Assembly (NCBI GenBank): GCA_947381415.1
Contig: CANCVB010000023.1
Coordinates: 1 to 43,519 of the forward strand
Direction: 5' to 3'
Source of the DNA: Burkholderiales bacterium
GTDB taxonomy: Bacteria; Pseudomonadota; Gammaproteobacteria; Burkholderiales; Burkholderiaceae_C
DNA length: 43,519 nt
The notes beneath the pieces were generated by a model. It saw only the letters and a program-made list of their open reading frames with translations, ran no database searches and was not told where the DNA came from. This document shows, piece after piece, positions 27,870 through 35,085 of the stretch; position 1 is the first letter of the stretch; each line of letters opens with the position of its first letter. Position numbers and translations under genes: made by a program.

Positions 27870-28351
27870 GCGTGCCATTTCGTATCGGTGAAGGCTGGGA
27901 TACCCATGCCTTGGTCCCTGGCAGACGCTTGGTGATTGGCGGCGTTGTCATCCCTTTTCACTTGGGTCTGTTGGGACATTCGGATGCGGATGTGCTGATG
28001 CATGCCATCACCGACGCATTGTTGGGGGCTGCGGGTTTGGGTGATATTGGCAGCCATTTTTCCGACCAAGATGCCCGTTGGCAGGGCGCGGACTCATGGG
28101 TGTTGCTGCAAGCCACTGGTAGCAAGTTGCGTGAAGCAGGGTGGGGCATAGGTAATATTGACAGCACCGTGATGGCCCAAAGCCCCAAGCTCGCGCCTTT
28201 CATGGGTGCCATGCGTGAGCGCATTGCCTCAGCGTTGAACCTAGAGATTCAGCACGTGAATGTCAAAGCCAAAACGGCTGAAAAATTGGGGCCTGTCGGT
28301 TTGGGCCAGTCGATGGAGGCCAGAGCTGTCGTGCTGATTTACCCGCTTTGA
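27866..28351 (+). CDS. ispF: 2-C-methyl-D-erythritol 2,4-cyclodiphosphate synthase
   Basis: 161 residues. It cyclises CDP-methylerythritol 2-phosphate, releasing CMP, in the MEP pathway. The metal-binding D-x-H motif is in [19 protein letters not shown], and the third ligand region is [21 protein letters not shown]. Later motifs include [13 protein letters not shown] and [16 protein letters not shown]. It is in the ispD-ispF pair found in many proteobacteria, overlapping ispD by four bases. Its 3' end overlaps the convergent HTH regulator by 13 bases. Confidence 0.96.
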   Translation: MSVPFRIGEGWDTHALVPGRRLVIGGVVIPFHLGLLGHSDADVLMHAITDALLGAAGLGDIGSHFSDQDARWQGADSWVLLQATGSKLREAGWGIGNIDSTVMAQSPKLAPFMGAMRERIASALNLEIQHVNVKAKTAEKLGPVGLGQSMEARAVVLIYPL

Positions 28352-28791
28352 GATGGCGTGACACCTGACTTGCTGCCCTCAGGGGGGACTTGCTGAAAGA
28401 CCAGTGACATGCGTACCCATTGCCTGACCATGCGTTTGTGCTCGGGGTGCAGTTGAAGGTATTGCCTGAGCATTTCGGTGTCGCCCATGCCCATGGCGTC
28501 GCTCAGTTGGGTTTCTTTCACTGTATGCATCTCTCGCTGGGGACCAAACAGCAAATCTTGTGGGCTGATATGGAGGACCTCGCTCAGGGCTTTGAGCTTG
28601 TCTTGCTTGGGCATGGACACGCCAAACATCCAATTGCGAGCCGCGTGGGCGGTGATGCCCTCGCCCCAATAGCGTAAATTGAAAGCGTCAGCCAAATGGG
28701 TGGCAGACGTTTTGAGTCCCGCGTCTTTCATGGCTTGACGCAAGCGGGCTGCAAAGGCTTCGTATTCAGGGTTGTGCAGGTTTTTGTTCAT
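28339..28791 (-). CDS. Cro/CI-type helix-turn-helix regulator
   Basis: 150 residues. The N-terminal half (about residues 8-80) resembles lambda-repressor-like DNA-binding domains: [56 protein letters not shown]. The C-terminal half is polar and helical with no recognised effector domain. Similar small regulators often occur in Burkholderiales chromosomes. The target is unknown, and it is monocistronic. Downstream it overlaps ispF tail to tail. Upstream 122 bases separate it from the BDH stop at 28914. Confidence 0.8.
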   Translation of the reverse strand: MNKNLHNPEYEAFAARLRQAMKDAGLKTSATHLADAFNLRYWGEGITAHAARNWMFGVSMPKQDKLKALSEVLHISPQDLLFGPQREMHTVKETQLSDAMGMGDTEMLRQYLQLHPEHKRMVRQWVRMSLVFQQVPPEGSKSGVTPSQSG

Positions 28792-28913
28792 GCCTGCAAC
28801 GATAAATCAGTGCTGTTTTGCGGGTAATAGAGTGCCACTTAAATTCGATGTAACTGAAAGTCGGCAGCACCTGCCTCATCCATTTGGATGATGTGTAAAA
28901 ACACAGTGCGCAT

Positions 28914-29696
28914 TTATTGCGCGGCCCAACCACCGTCCATGTTCCACGCTGCACCACGCACGTTATTGCCTGCCGCAGAGCATAAAAACAAAGCCAATTC
29001 ACCCAATTCTTCGGGTGTGGTGAATTGCAGCGAGGGTTCTTTTTCACTCAACAGCAAGCGGGTTGCTTCATCGACGCTCACACCCAGTGCCAGGGCCTTG
29101 GCATCGACTTGCTGCTGAACCAAGGGGGTCAATACCCAGCCCGGACAAATTGCATTGCAGGTCACGCCCGTGGTGGCGGTTTCCAATGCCGTGACTTTGG
29201 TCAGTCCCACGATGCCGTGTTTGGCGGCCACGTAGGCAGATTTCAATGCAGAGGCCACCAAGCCATGGACCGAGGCGATATTGAGGATACGTCCCCAGTT
29301 GGCTTGGCGCATTGCAGGCAAGGCCAAGCGCGTCGTGTGAAAGGCGCTGGAGAGATTGATGGCAATCACGTCATCCCATTTTTGCGTGGGGAAATCTTCC
29401 AGTGCCGCCACATGCTGAATGCCTGCGTTGTTCACTAACACGTCTACGCGACCAAAGCGTTGGGCTGCAAACTGCATCATGGCTTCAATTTCCAAGGCTT
29501 GGCGCATATCTGCACCATGGAATGCGGTTTCAACACCCAAGGCAGCCACCTCAGCCACCGCTTGCTCATGGGGCCCAAAGCCATTGAGCACCACATTGGC
29601 GCCCGCTTTGGCCAAGGCTTTGGCCATGCCCAAACCAATCCCACTGGTTGATCCTGTGACCAAAGCGGTTTTGCCAGCCAAAAAACCTTCGTTCAT
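28914..29696 (-). CDS. bdhA: 3-hydroxybutyrate dehydrogenase (SDR family)
   Basis: 260 residues of the classical short-chain dehydrogenase fold. The NAD-binding motif is TGSTSGIGLGMA, followed by NNAGIQH. The catalytic Ser is in NIASVHGL and the Tyr/Lys pair in SAYVAAKHG. The HGADMRQ, GIQHVAALEDFP and ICPGWVLTPLVQQQVDAKA segments match D-beta-hydroxybutyrate dehydrogenases, which oxidise (R)-3-hydroxybutyrate released from polyhydroxybutyrate. The presence of phaR further on supports a PHB-storing organism. It is divergent from relA with 64 bases between starts. Confidence 0.92.
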   Translation of the reverse strand: MNEGFLAGKTALVTGSTSGIGLGMAKALAKAGANVVLNGFGPHEQAVAEVAALGVETAFHGADMRQALEIEAMMQFAAQRFGRVDVLVNNAGIQHVAALEDFPTQKWDDVIAINLSSAFHTTRLALPAMRQANWGRILNIASVHGLVASALKSAYVAAKHGIVGLTKVTALETATTGVTCNAICPGWVLTPLVQQQVDAKALALGVSVDEATRLLLSEKEPSLQFTTPEELGELALFLCSAAGNNVRGAAWNMDGGWAAQ

Positions 29697-29760
29697 ATGC
29701 TCTCCAATCCATTACGATGACTGGTCTTATTCTGCACCATGCCACTGTGTTTCTGAAGCG

Positions 29761-31980
29761 ATGAAAAGTACCGACATTTTGGACGATTCGCCATTGGGTC
29801 TTGAGGACTTGCTGTCGGCTGTGGGCGAAAGTTTTGAGCCAAGCACACAAACGGTTGAGCGCGCCAGAGCATTCGCTGAACCTTTTTTATCTGGCCAGCA
29901 ACTCGATAACGGTGAAAACTGTTGGGCCCATGCAGATGCCTTGGCCGACTTGGTCAAGTCGCTGGGTGGCTCTGACGATATGCAAGCAGCGTGTTATTTG
30001 GCCTTTGCTTGCGAACATTTGAACAAACCGCAAGAGTTGATTGCCAAAACCTTTGGCGAAAGCCATGCTGCATTGGCCATCGAAACCATGCGCTTGATGC
30101 AGTTGCAGCAGCAAGCGCGAGGTCGCGCGGCCCACCATCCGCAAGGGCAGGTGCAAATAGAGTTTGTTCGCCGCATGCTGCTGGCTTTTTCCAGAGATTT
30201 AAGGGTGGTGGTGTTAAGACTGGCCTCTCGTTTGCAGACCCTGCGGTATTTGCATTCGCACAAAAAACCAGGTTTTGACGATGTGGCCAGCGAATCTCTG
30301 CAAGTGTTTGCGCCACTGGCCAACCGCTTGGGCATTTGGCAAATCAAGTGGGAAATGGAAGACTTGGCGTTTCGCTTGCTTGAACCGCAGACCTACAAGC
30401 AAGTCGCTGGCTGGCTAGAGGACAAACGGGTAGAGCGTGAGGCCCAAGTGACGCAGTTGCGCCAAACGCTGGCAGACCAATTGCTTGCCCAAGGTATCCG
30501 CGCCCAAGTACAAGGTCGGCCAAAGCACATCTACAGCATCATCAAAAAGATGCGGGGAAAGTCCTTGGATTTTTCACAGGTGCGAGATTTGCGTGCACTC
30601 CGGGTCATCGTGGACAGCGTGGACGATTGTTACCGCGTGCTGTCTTGGGTTCATGCACAAATGACACCCTTGGACAACGAATTTGACGACTACATTGCCA
30701 AGCCCAAATCCAATGGCTACCAGTCCTTGCATACCGTGGTCAGTGATGCCTTGGGTCGGGTGGTTGAAATTCAAATTCGCACCCATGCGATGCATTCGCA
30801 TGCCGAATTTGGCGTTGCAGCGCATTGGGCCTACAAAGAAGCGGGCGTTAAAGGCTATGCAGGCGCACAAGTCTCGGACGCGCAAGCCAAAAAAATGGCT
30901 GTGTTGCGTCAGTTGCTGGCATGGGAGCGGGAATTAAACCATGCAGCCCATGGCGATGCGGCGCTACCTACTCGCACCGATGACGACAAAATTTATGTGT
31001 TGACGCCGCAAGCGGCAGTGGTGGAGTTGCCGGTGCATGCCACCCCTGTGGATTTCGCCTACAGCTTGCACACCGATTTGGGCCACCGTTGTCGCGGTGC
31101 CCGCGTGGACGGTGTGATGGTGCCTTTGTCTACCCCTTTGAACAATGGCCAAACCGTGGAAGTCATTGCGACCAAAGAAGGCGGTCCATCGCGTGATTGG
31201 TTGAACCCAGAATTGGGCTTTTTGGCGTCTGCCCGTGCCAAAGCCAAAGTCAGGGCTTGGTTCAATGCCCAGGTTGTCAGTCAAACCATGGCGCGAGGGC
31301 GTGAACTGGTTGAAAAGCTTTTGCAACGTGAGGGCAAGACGGCTCTCAAGTTGGAAGAATTGGCAGCGCAACTCGGTTTTCAAACTGCAGCGCAGTTGTT
31401 TGAGGTGGTGGGCAAAGACGAGTTCTCACTGAAAACCATAGAGACCTGTTTACGCCCCCCTGCGCCTTTGCCCGACGAAGATGAGCGACTGCTGCGCAAA
31501 ACCCAGCGCACCAAAACCAGCAACACACCCTCGGGGGTGTTGGTGGTGGGCGTGGATTCTCTGATGACCCAGTTGGCCAAATGTTGCAGGCCAGCGCCGC
31601 CTGACCTATTGGGCGGCTTTGTCACCCGCGGCAAAGGCGTGAGTGTGCACCGTGGTTCATGCAAAAACTTCACCCAGCTGGCTTTGTCCTGCCCAGACAG
31701 GGTGATACCTGTGGCTTGGGGCACAAAAGCAGGCCCCGATGCGCTGTATCCCGTCGATATTCAAATCGTGGCTAACGACAGACAAGGTTTGTTGCGCGAC
31801 ATTTCTGAGGTGTTTGCCAAAGACAAAATCAATGTGATTGGTGTGCAAACCCAGTCCATCAAGGACACCGCATGGATGACCTTTACTGTTGAATTGGCTG
31901 ACGCCTCTCGTTTGGGCAAGGTGTTATTGACGGTGAAAGAGGTCTCTGGCGTGCGTTCGGCCAGAAGGCATCTGGGCTAA
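29761..31980 (+). CDS. relA: GTP pyrophosphokinase, (p)ppGpp synthetase RelA
   Basis: 739 residues from ATG 29761. The N-terminal HD hydrolase region is degenerate: the HD and ED metal motifs are absent (YLAFACEHLN where hydrolases have HDVVED), so it should synthesise but not degrade (p)ppGpp. The synthetase domain has GRPKHIYSIIKKM near 250 and acidic E307-F-D-D310 in place of the RxKD of bifunctional enzymes, then KSNGYQSLHT. TGS (about 408-470), helical, a Cys-bearing AKCCRPAPPDLLGGF zinc-finger segment and ACT (about 662-735) follow. It is ribosome-activated in the family. It ends 35 bases before tRNA-Val. Confidence 0.95.
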   Translation: MKSTDILDDSPLGLEDLLSAVGESFEPSTQTVERARAFAEPFLSGQQLDNGENCWAHADALADLVKSLGGSDDMQAACYLAFACEHLNKPQELIAKTFGESHAALAIETMRLMQLQQQARGRAAHHPQGQVQIEFVRRMLLAFSRDLRVVVLRLASRLQTLRYLHSHKKPGFDDVASESLQVFAPLANRLGIWQIKWEMEDLAFRLLEPQTYKQVAGWLEDKRVEREAQVTQLRQTLADQLLAQGIRAQVQGRPKHIYSIIKKMRGKSLDFSQVRDLRALRVIVDSVDDCYRVLSWVHAQMTPLDNEFDDYIAKPKSNGYQSLHTVVSDALGRVVEIQIRTHAMHSHAEFGVAAHWAYKEAGVKGYAGAQVSDAQAKKMAVLRQLLAWERELNHAAHGDAALPTRTDDDKIYVLTPQAAVVELPVHATPVDFAYSLHTDLGHRCRGARVDGVMVPLSTPLNNGQTVEVIATKEGGPSRDWLNPELGFLASARAKAKVRAWFNAQVVSQTMARGRELVEKLLQREGKTALKLEELAAQLGFQTAAQLFEVVGKDEFSLKTIETCLRPPAPLPDEDERLLRKTQRTKTSNTPSGVLVVGVDSLMTQLAKCCRPAPPDLLGGFVTRGKGVSVHRGSCKNFTQLALSCPDRVIPVAWGTKAGPDALYPVDIQIVANDRQGLLRDISEVFAKDKINVIGVQTQSIKDTAWMTFTVELADASRLGKVLLTVKEVSGVRSARRHLG

Positions 31981-31989
31981 TTGGACTAC

Positions 31990-31998
31990 TGCTAGAAT
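31990..31998 (+). promoter_or_regulatory. Extended -10 promoter of tRNA-Val
   Basis: TGCTAGAAT is an extended -10 (TG, one base, TAGAAT at 31993-31998). The expected start near 32005 lies about ten bases before the mature tRNA. No -35 of quality is seen, in keeping with an extended -10. The same TAGAAT hexamer appears before tRNA-Leu on the minus strand. Confidence 0.6.
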
Positions 31999-32015
31999 CT
32001 TGCGTTCGGCAACGA

Positions 32016-32092
32016 AGGCGCGTAGCTCAGCTGGTTAGAGCACCACCTTGACATGGTGGGGGTCGTTGGTTCGAGTCCAATCGCGCCTACCA
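32016..32092 (+). tRNA. tRNA-Val (anticodon GAC)
   Basis: 77 bases. The acceptor stem AGGCGCG/CGCGCCT is perfect, with discriminator A and an encoded CCA at 32090-32092. The D arm is GCTC/GAGC. The anticodon stem CCACC/GGTGG has loop TTGACAT, so the anticodon is GAC, reading GUC and GUU. The T arm has GTTGG TTCGAGT CCAAT. It is likely transcribed from its own promoter downstream of relA. Confidence 0.97.
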
Positions 32093-32111
32093 TTTATATA
32101 TGGTAGTTTTA
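32087..32111 (+). terminator. Terminator whose stem includes the tRNA-Val 3' end
   Basis: CTACCAT at 32087-32093, which contains the tRNA's CCA, pairs with ATGGTAG at 32100-32106 over a six-base loop and is followed by TTTTATTAATTT. The hairpin could end the tRNA transcript, and its 5' arm is part of the mature tRNA 3' end, so folding of the tRNA and of the terminator compete. Confidence 0.65.
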
Positions 32112-32129
32112 TTAATTTCTTAATATCTG

Positions 32130-32178
32130 ACAAAAATCTACAAATTAAGGGTTTTTGTGAGATTTAATCAAAAATCTC
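32130..32178. repeat. Inverted and direct repeats in the YHYH locus leader
   Basis: The AT-rich leader before the first YHYH gene holds two inverted repeats in succession: ACAAAAA (32130-32136) with TTTTTGT (32152-32158), and GAGATTT (32159-32165) with AAATCTC (32172-32178). CAAAAATCT occurs twice as a direct repeat (32131-32139 and 32169-32177). They could be operator sites or 5'-UTR hairpins. No promoter is clear; TAATAT at 32121-32126 is the best -10-like hexamer. Confidence 0.45.
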
Positions 32179-32222
32179 AATTACAGTTAGCCGAGTTAAT
32201 TTACCAAATTCGGGGAATCGAA

Positions 32223-34370
32223 ATGAATTTTGTCAAGTTCGGAGCTACCTCTATCGGCCTTTTCTTGATGGGATGTTTAGTTTCAAGTACAAGCTTTGCC
32301 GGTGTTACGTCATCAACGACCACGTGTTCCGCAGGGACTTACAAAGCATCTACAACTGCCACAACCTGCACCACGGCCTCTGCTGGCTACTACGTGGCTT
32401 CAGCAGGTAGCACTTTTCAAACCAAATGCCCTGTAGGAACCTATTCCGCAGCTGGGGCATCTTCCTGTAAAGTTGCGCCTAAGGGCACCTATGTAGATAC
32501 TGCTGGAAGCTCAGCGACAACTTCTTGCGGTACTGGTAAGACAACAACCTCAACCGGTTCTACATCTTCAACCGCGTGTATAAGCTCGGGCTCTGCAACA
32601 GCATGCACCACAGGAACTCCTTGTATATCCAGTGTCATTCCCGCATCGGGTAGTGTATTCATCAATTTCACCTACTCTGGAACCGCCAGTTATTATGTTG
32701 CCACGTGCACAACAAAAACAGGAACTTCGACATCCGCAGTTTCTTCAAATTTCGCATCAAGTCCTATTTTCTTAAGCGGACTCACGAATGGCTCTGCCTA
32801 CGCTTGTACGGTCAGACCGTACAGCTCTAGCGGCACTGCTGCATCGGCGGCTTCCGCCGCTATTTCGGGAACACCTATCGCAACAAGTGACACCCTGATT
32901 ACACCCAAAATCAATGGTGTGTTACCAGGTGACTCTCGAATCAGCGTTCAATTCAATTTTGCAGGAGCCAAAATCACCTCGGCCACCTCAACATCGGACA
33001 CGCCGCCTACCTCCTACGTCGCCATTTGTACCTCGTCAAATGGCGGTGTCAGTAACAGCAGTCTTGGCAGTGCCGAGTACAGTAACGCCACTGCCATTGG
33101 TAACCAAACCAATCCTTTGATCGTGAGTGGTCTGACCAATGGAAAACTCTACACCTGTAGCATCATGGGGCGGGTGGTTCAAAACACCAGTTATTTCGGT
33201 ATCGCGCTTTCTAGCACGGCAAGCTCTAGCGTCATACCCAATGCCGGACCTTCCAACAGTTCTGGCGTGTTGTCCAGTACTGCCAACTCTGCCGTGGCCT
33301 CCGGTTACAAGAGTTATTGCGATTACACCAACCAGACAGCCACGGGCACGGGAACCGTTCCTTCTATCACATATTCCATCAGTTCTTCCTCAACGTCCAG
33401 TGCCACCAGCAAAGCAGTCTATACATGTGCCAATAATTTGAGAACACTGACGGGCAATGCCTTGCCCGATCACCTCTCCTCTCAATTCTTCACCAACGGT
33501 TTGACTGGATACACCAGTTCTCCTTATAACTCTGGAAATCCCAACAAAATTGGAACCAAGTCGATTTCCAAAGCAGTTCCCATGAGTTCGACGTCTCCCT
33601 ACACGGGTACTATTTCTACTCCTTATACGGCGGGTAGCAGTGGCTATGACACCAACGCTTGTTACACCTACACCACTACCATGAGTCCTGGATACCCTTC
33701 TACTAATACAACTAAGTATATTTACACTAAAGACAATGCTACTTTCTGTACGTTTGTGTCCTATGCTTACGCCAATAACAGTGTGTTGATAGAGCCTGGT
33801 ACGGCAGAGACTTATGTCGGCTCAACCACTACCTACAAGGTGGTGGGTAAAAACATCTACCAAGACGTGGGTCTAGACCCCAGTAACGCGCACAACCAAC
33901 CCACCATGTCGGGTAATACGATGGCCATGTACGGTAACTACCATTACCACGGTATTCCTGAAGGCCATGTGGCCAGAGTTGGCAAAGGCAACAGCACCAT
34001 GACCTTGGTGGCTTTTGCCTCAGATGGTTTTCCCATCTACGCCCGCTATGGCTATAGCTCGCGCACCAGTACCTCAGGCGGTGTGAAGGTGATGAAATCC
34101 AATTACCGTCTGCGTACAGCTGCTGAGCTTACAACCGCTGGTTACGCCGATCGACCCATTCCATCGCTTGCCCCATACGGTGTGTTTGAGCAGGACTGGG
34201 TGTTTGACGCTACCTCGGGTGGCGATTTGGACGCTTGTAATGGTCGCTATGGCGTCACACCTGAGTCCCCCACAACCGCGGTGTACCACTACTTCATCAC
34301 TGACAGTTATCCCTTTGTGCAGCGCTGTGTGTTTGGAACACCGCAATCTTGGGCGAATGGGTCAAATTAA
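32223..34370 (+). CDS. Secreted YHYH-domain protein with cysteine-rich and FN3-like repeats (YHYH protein 1)
   Basis: 715 residues from ATG 32223, with CGGGGA upstream. A signal peptide covers residues 1-27, and LMGC at 15-18 leaves lipidation possible. Residues 30-125 are a Cys/Gly/Thr repeat (CPVGTYSAAGASSC and similar units) like ephrin-receptor/GCC2-type modules. Two fibronectin III-like stretches follow (about 130-220 and 220-335, each ending in GLTNGxxYxC). A Ser/Thr linker precedes the YHYH domain (about 530-715) with NYHYHGIPEGH (YHYH at 573-576), ASDGFPIYARYGY, DLDACNGRYG and VYHYFITDSYP. The domain matches what I recall of Pfam YHYH; its function is not established. It is first of five secreted/membrane genes. 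Confidence 0.85.
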   Translation: MNFVKFGATSIGLFLMGCLVSSTSFAGVTSSTTTCSAGTYKASTTATTCTTASAGYYVASAGSTFQTKCPVGTYSAAGASSCKVAPKGTYVDTAGSSATTSCGTGKTTTSTGSTSSTACISSGSATACTTGTPCISSVIPASGSVFINFTYSGTASYYVATCTTKTGTSTSAVSSNFASSPIFLSGLTNGSAYACTVRPYSSSGTAASAASAAISGTPIATSDTLITPKINGVLPGDSRISVQFNFAGAKITSATSTSDTPPTSYVAICTSSNGGVSNSSLGSAEYSNATAIGNQTNPLIVSGLTNGKLYTCSIMGRVVQNTSYFGIALSSTASSSVIPNAGPSNSSGVLSSTANSAVASGYKSYCDYTNQTATGTGTVPSITYSISSSSTSSATSKAVYTCANNLRTLTGNALPDHLSSQFFTNGLTGYTSSPYNSGNPNKIGTKSISKAVPMSSTSPYTGTISTPYTAGSSGYDTNACYTYTTTMSPGYPSTNTTKYIYTKDNATFCTFVSYAYANNSVLIEPGTAETYVGSTTTYKVVGKNIYQDVGLDPSNAHNQPTMSGNTMAMYGNYHYHGIPEGHVARVGKGNSTMTLVAFASDGFPIYARYGYSSRTSTSGGVKVMKSNYRLRTAAELTTAGYADRPIPSLAPYGVFEQDWVFDATSGGDLDACNGRYGVTPESPTTAVYHYFITDSYPFVQRCVFGTPQSWANGSN

Positions 34371-34423
34371 TCCCATGGGATTGTGATGCCCTGTGTGACC
34401 AAGTGAAGCTGCCTTTTGGGGGT

Positions 34424-35005
34424 ATGGCAAGTACTTTAAAGAAGCGCTTGCTTTGGGGTATTGTTCTTTTCACATGGGGTACAGCTAACCTCCCATTTGC
34501 CCAAGCGCATCTGATGTCTGCGGGCAATGGGGCGATTCAATTTCGTGATTCGGATGCAGTGGTATTGATTGCAGTGCCAGTCTTTGTTTTGCATGGGGTT
34601 GACGATAACGCAGACGGTTTGTTGCAAGACAACGAAATCAAGTTGCACCGAGAAGAAATCTTGGCGCAACTTGCCAATGGCTTTGCTATTTCTGTGGGCG
34701 ACAAACAAGGCCGACCCAAAGAGGCCTTGCTAATGAGCTCGGTGCACATAGAGGATAGACCAGGTTCGCCGCAGGTGGAGTGGTGGAGTCTGTGGGATTT
34801 TGGCGAAAACCCCTGGGGCAATCCATGTACAAAAATCCGTATCAACTGGTTTCAGTCTGTCCCTGAATCTCTGCAAGATTGGGTCTATTCAGTGCAGGTG
34901 CGTATTGGCGCGCAATCTGAAATGGTTCAGTTCAGTGAGGTTTCAAAGGAGCAGACTTTTTTGTGTCAACTTGATCCTTTAAGTCAGAATGCTTCATCAC
35001 CTTAG
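34424..35005 (+). CDS. Secreted EF-hand protein homologous to HupE N-terminal domain
   Basis: 193 residues from ATG 34424, with GGGGG just upstream; an in-frame ATG at 34349 would precede the signal peptide by 25 polar residues. The signal peptide probably ends at FAQA, leaving an N-terminal His (HLMSAGNG). One canonical EF-hand loop is seen, DDNADGLLQDNE (60-71), with oxygen ligands at all the usual positions. The segment H29-E71 aligns without gaps to residues 20-62 of the HupE-like protein at 37871 (15 of 43 identical by eye). The rest is acidic and lacks membrane segments. It is likely a periplasmic partner of the HupE-like protein. The function is unknown. Confidence 0.8.
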   Translation: MASTLKKRLLWGIVLFTWGTANLPFAQAHLMSAGNGAIQFRDSDAVVLIAVPVFVLHGVDDNADGLLQDNEIKLHREEILAQLANGFAISVGDKQGRPKEALLMSSVHIEDRPGSPQVEWWSLWDFGENPWGNPCTKIRINWFQSVPESLQDWVYSVQVRIGAQSEMVQFSEVSKEQTFLCQLDPLSQNASSP

Positions 35006-35085
35006 CCCATTCATCAGGTCTTCTTTAACTCATGCGGTGGGGTCATCAGTGGTTTTTAAAATTGCAGAGAATGTTAAAAATACAT

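Noticed and set aside
32016-32092. tRNA-Val as an attachment site for a mobile island
   Set aside because: I found no copy of the tRNA 3' end near 38950-39040 and no integrase gene, so the sequence does not show an att pair.
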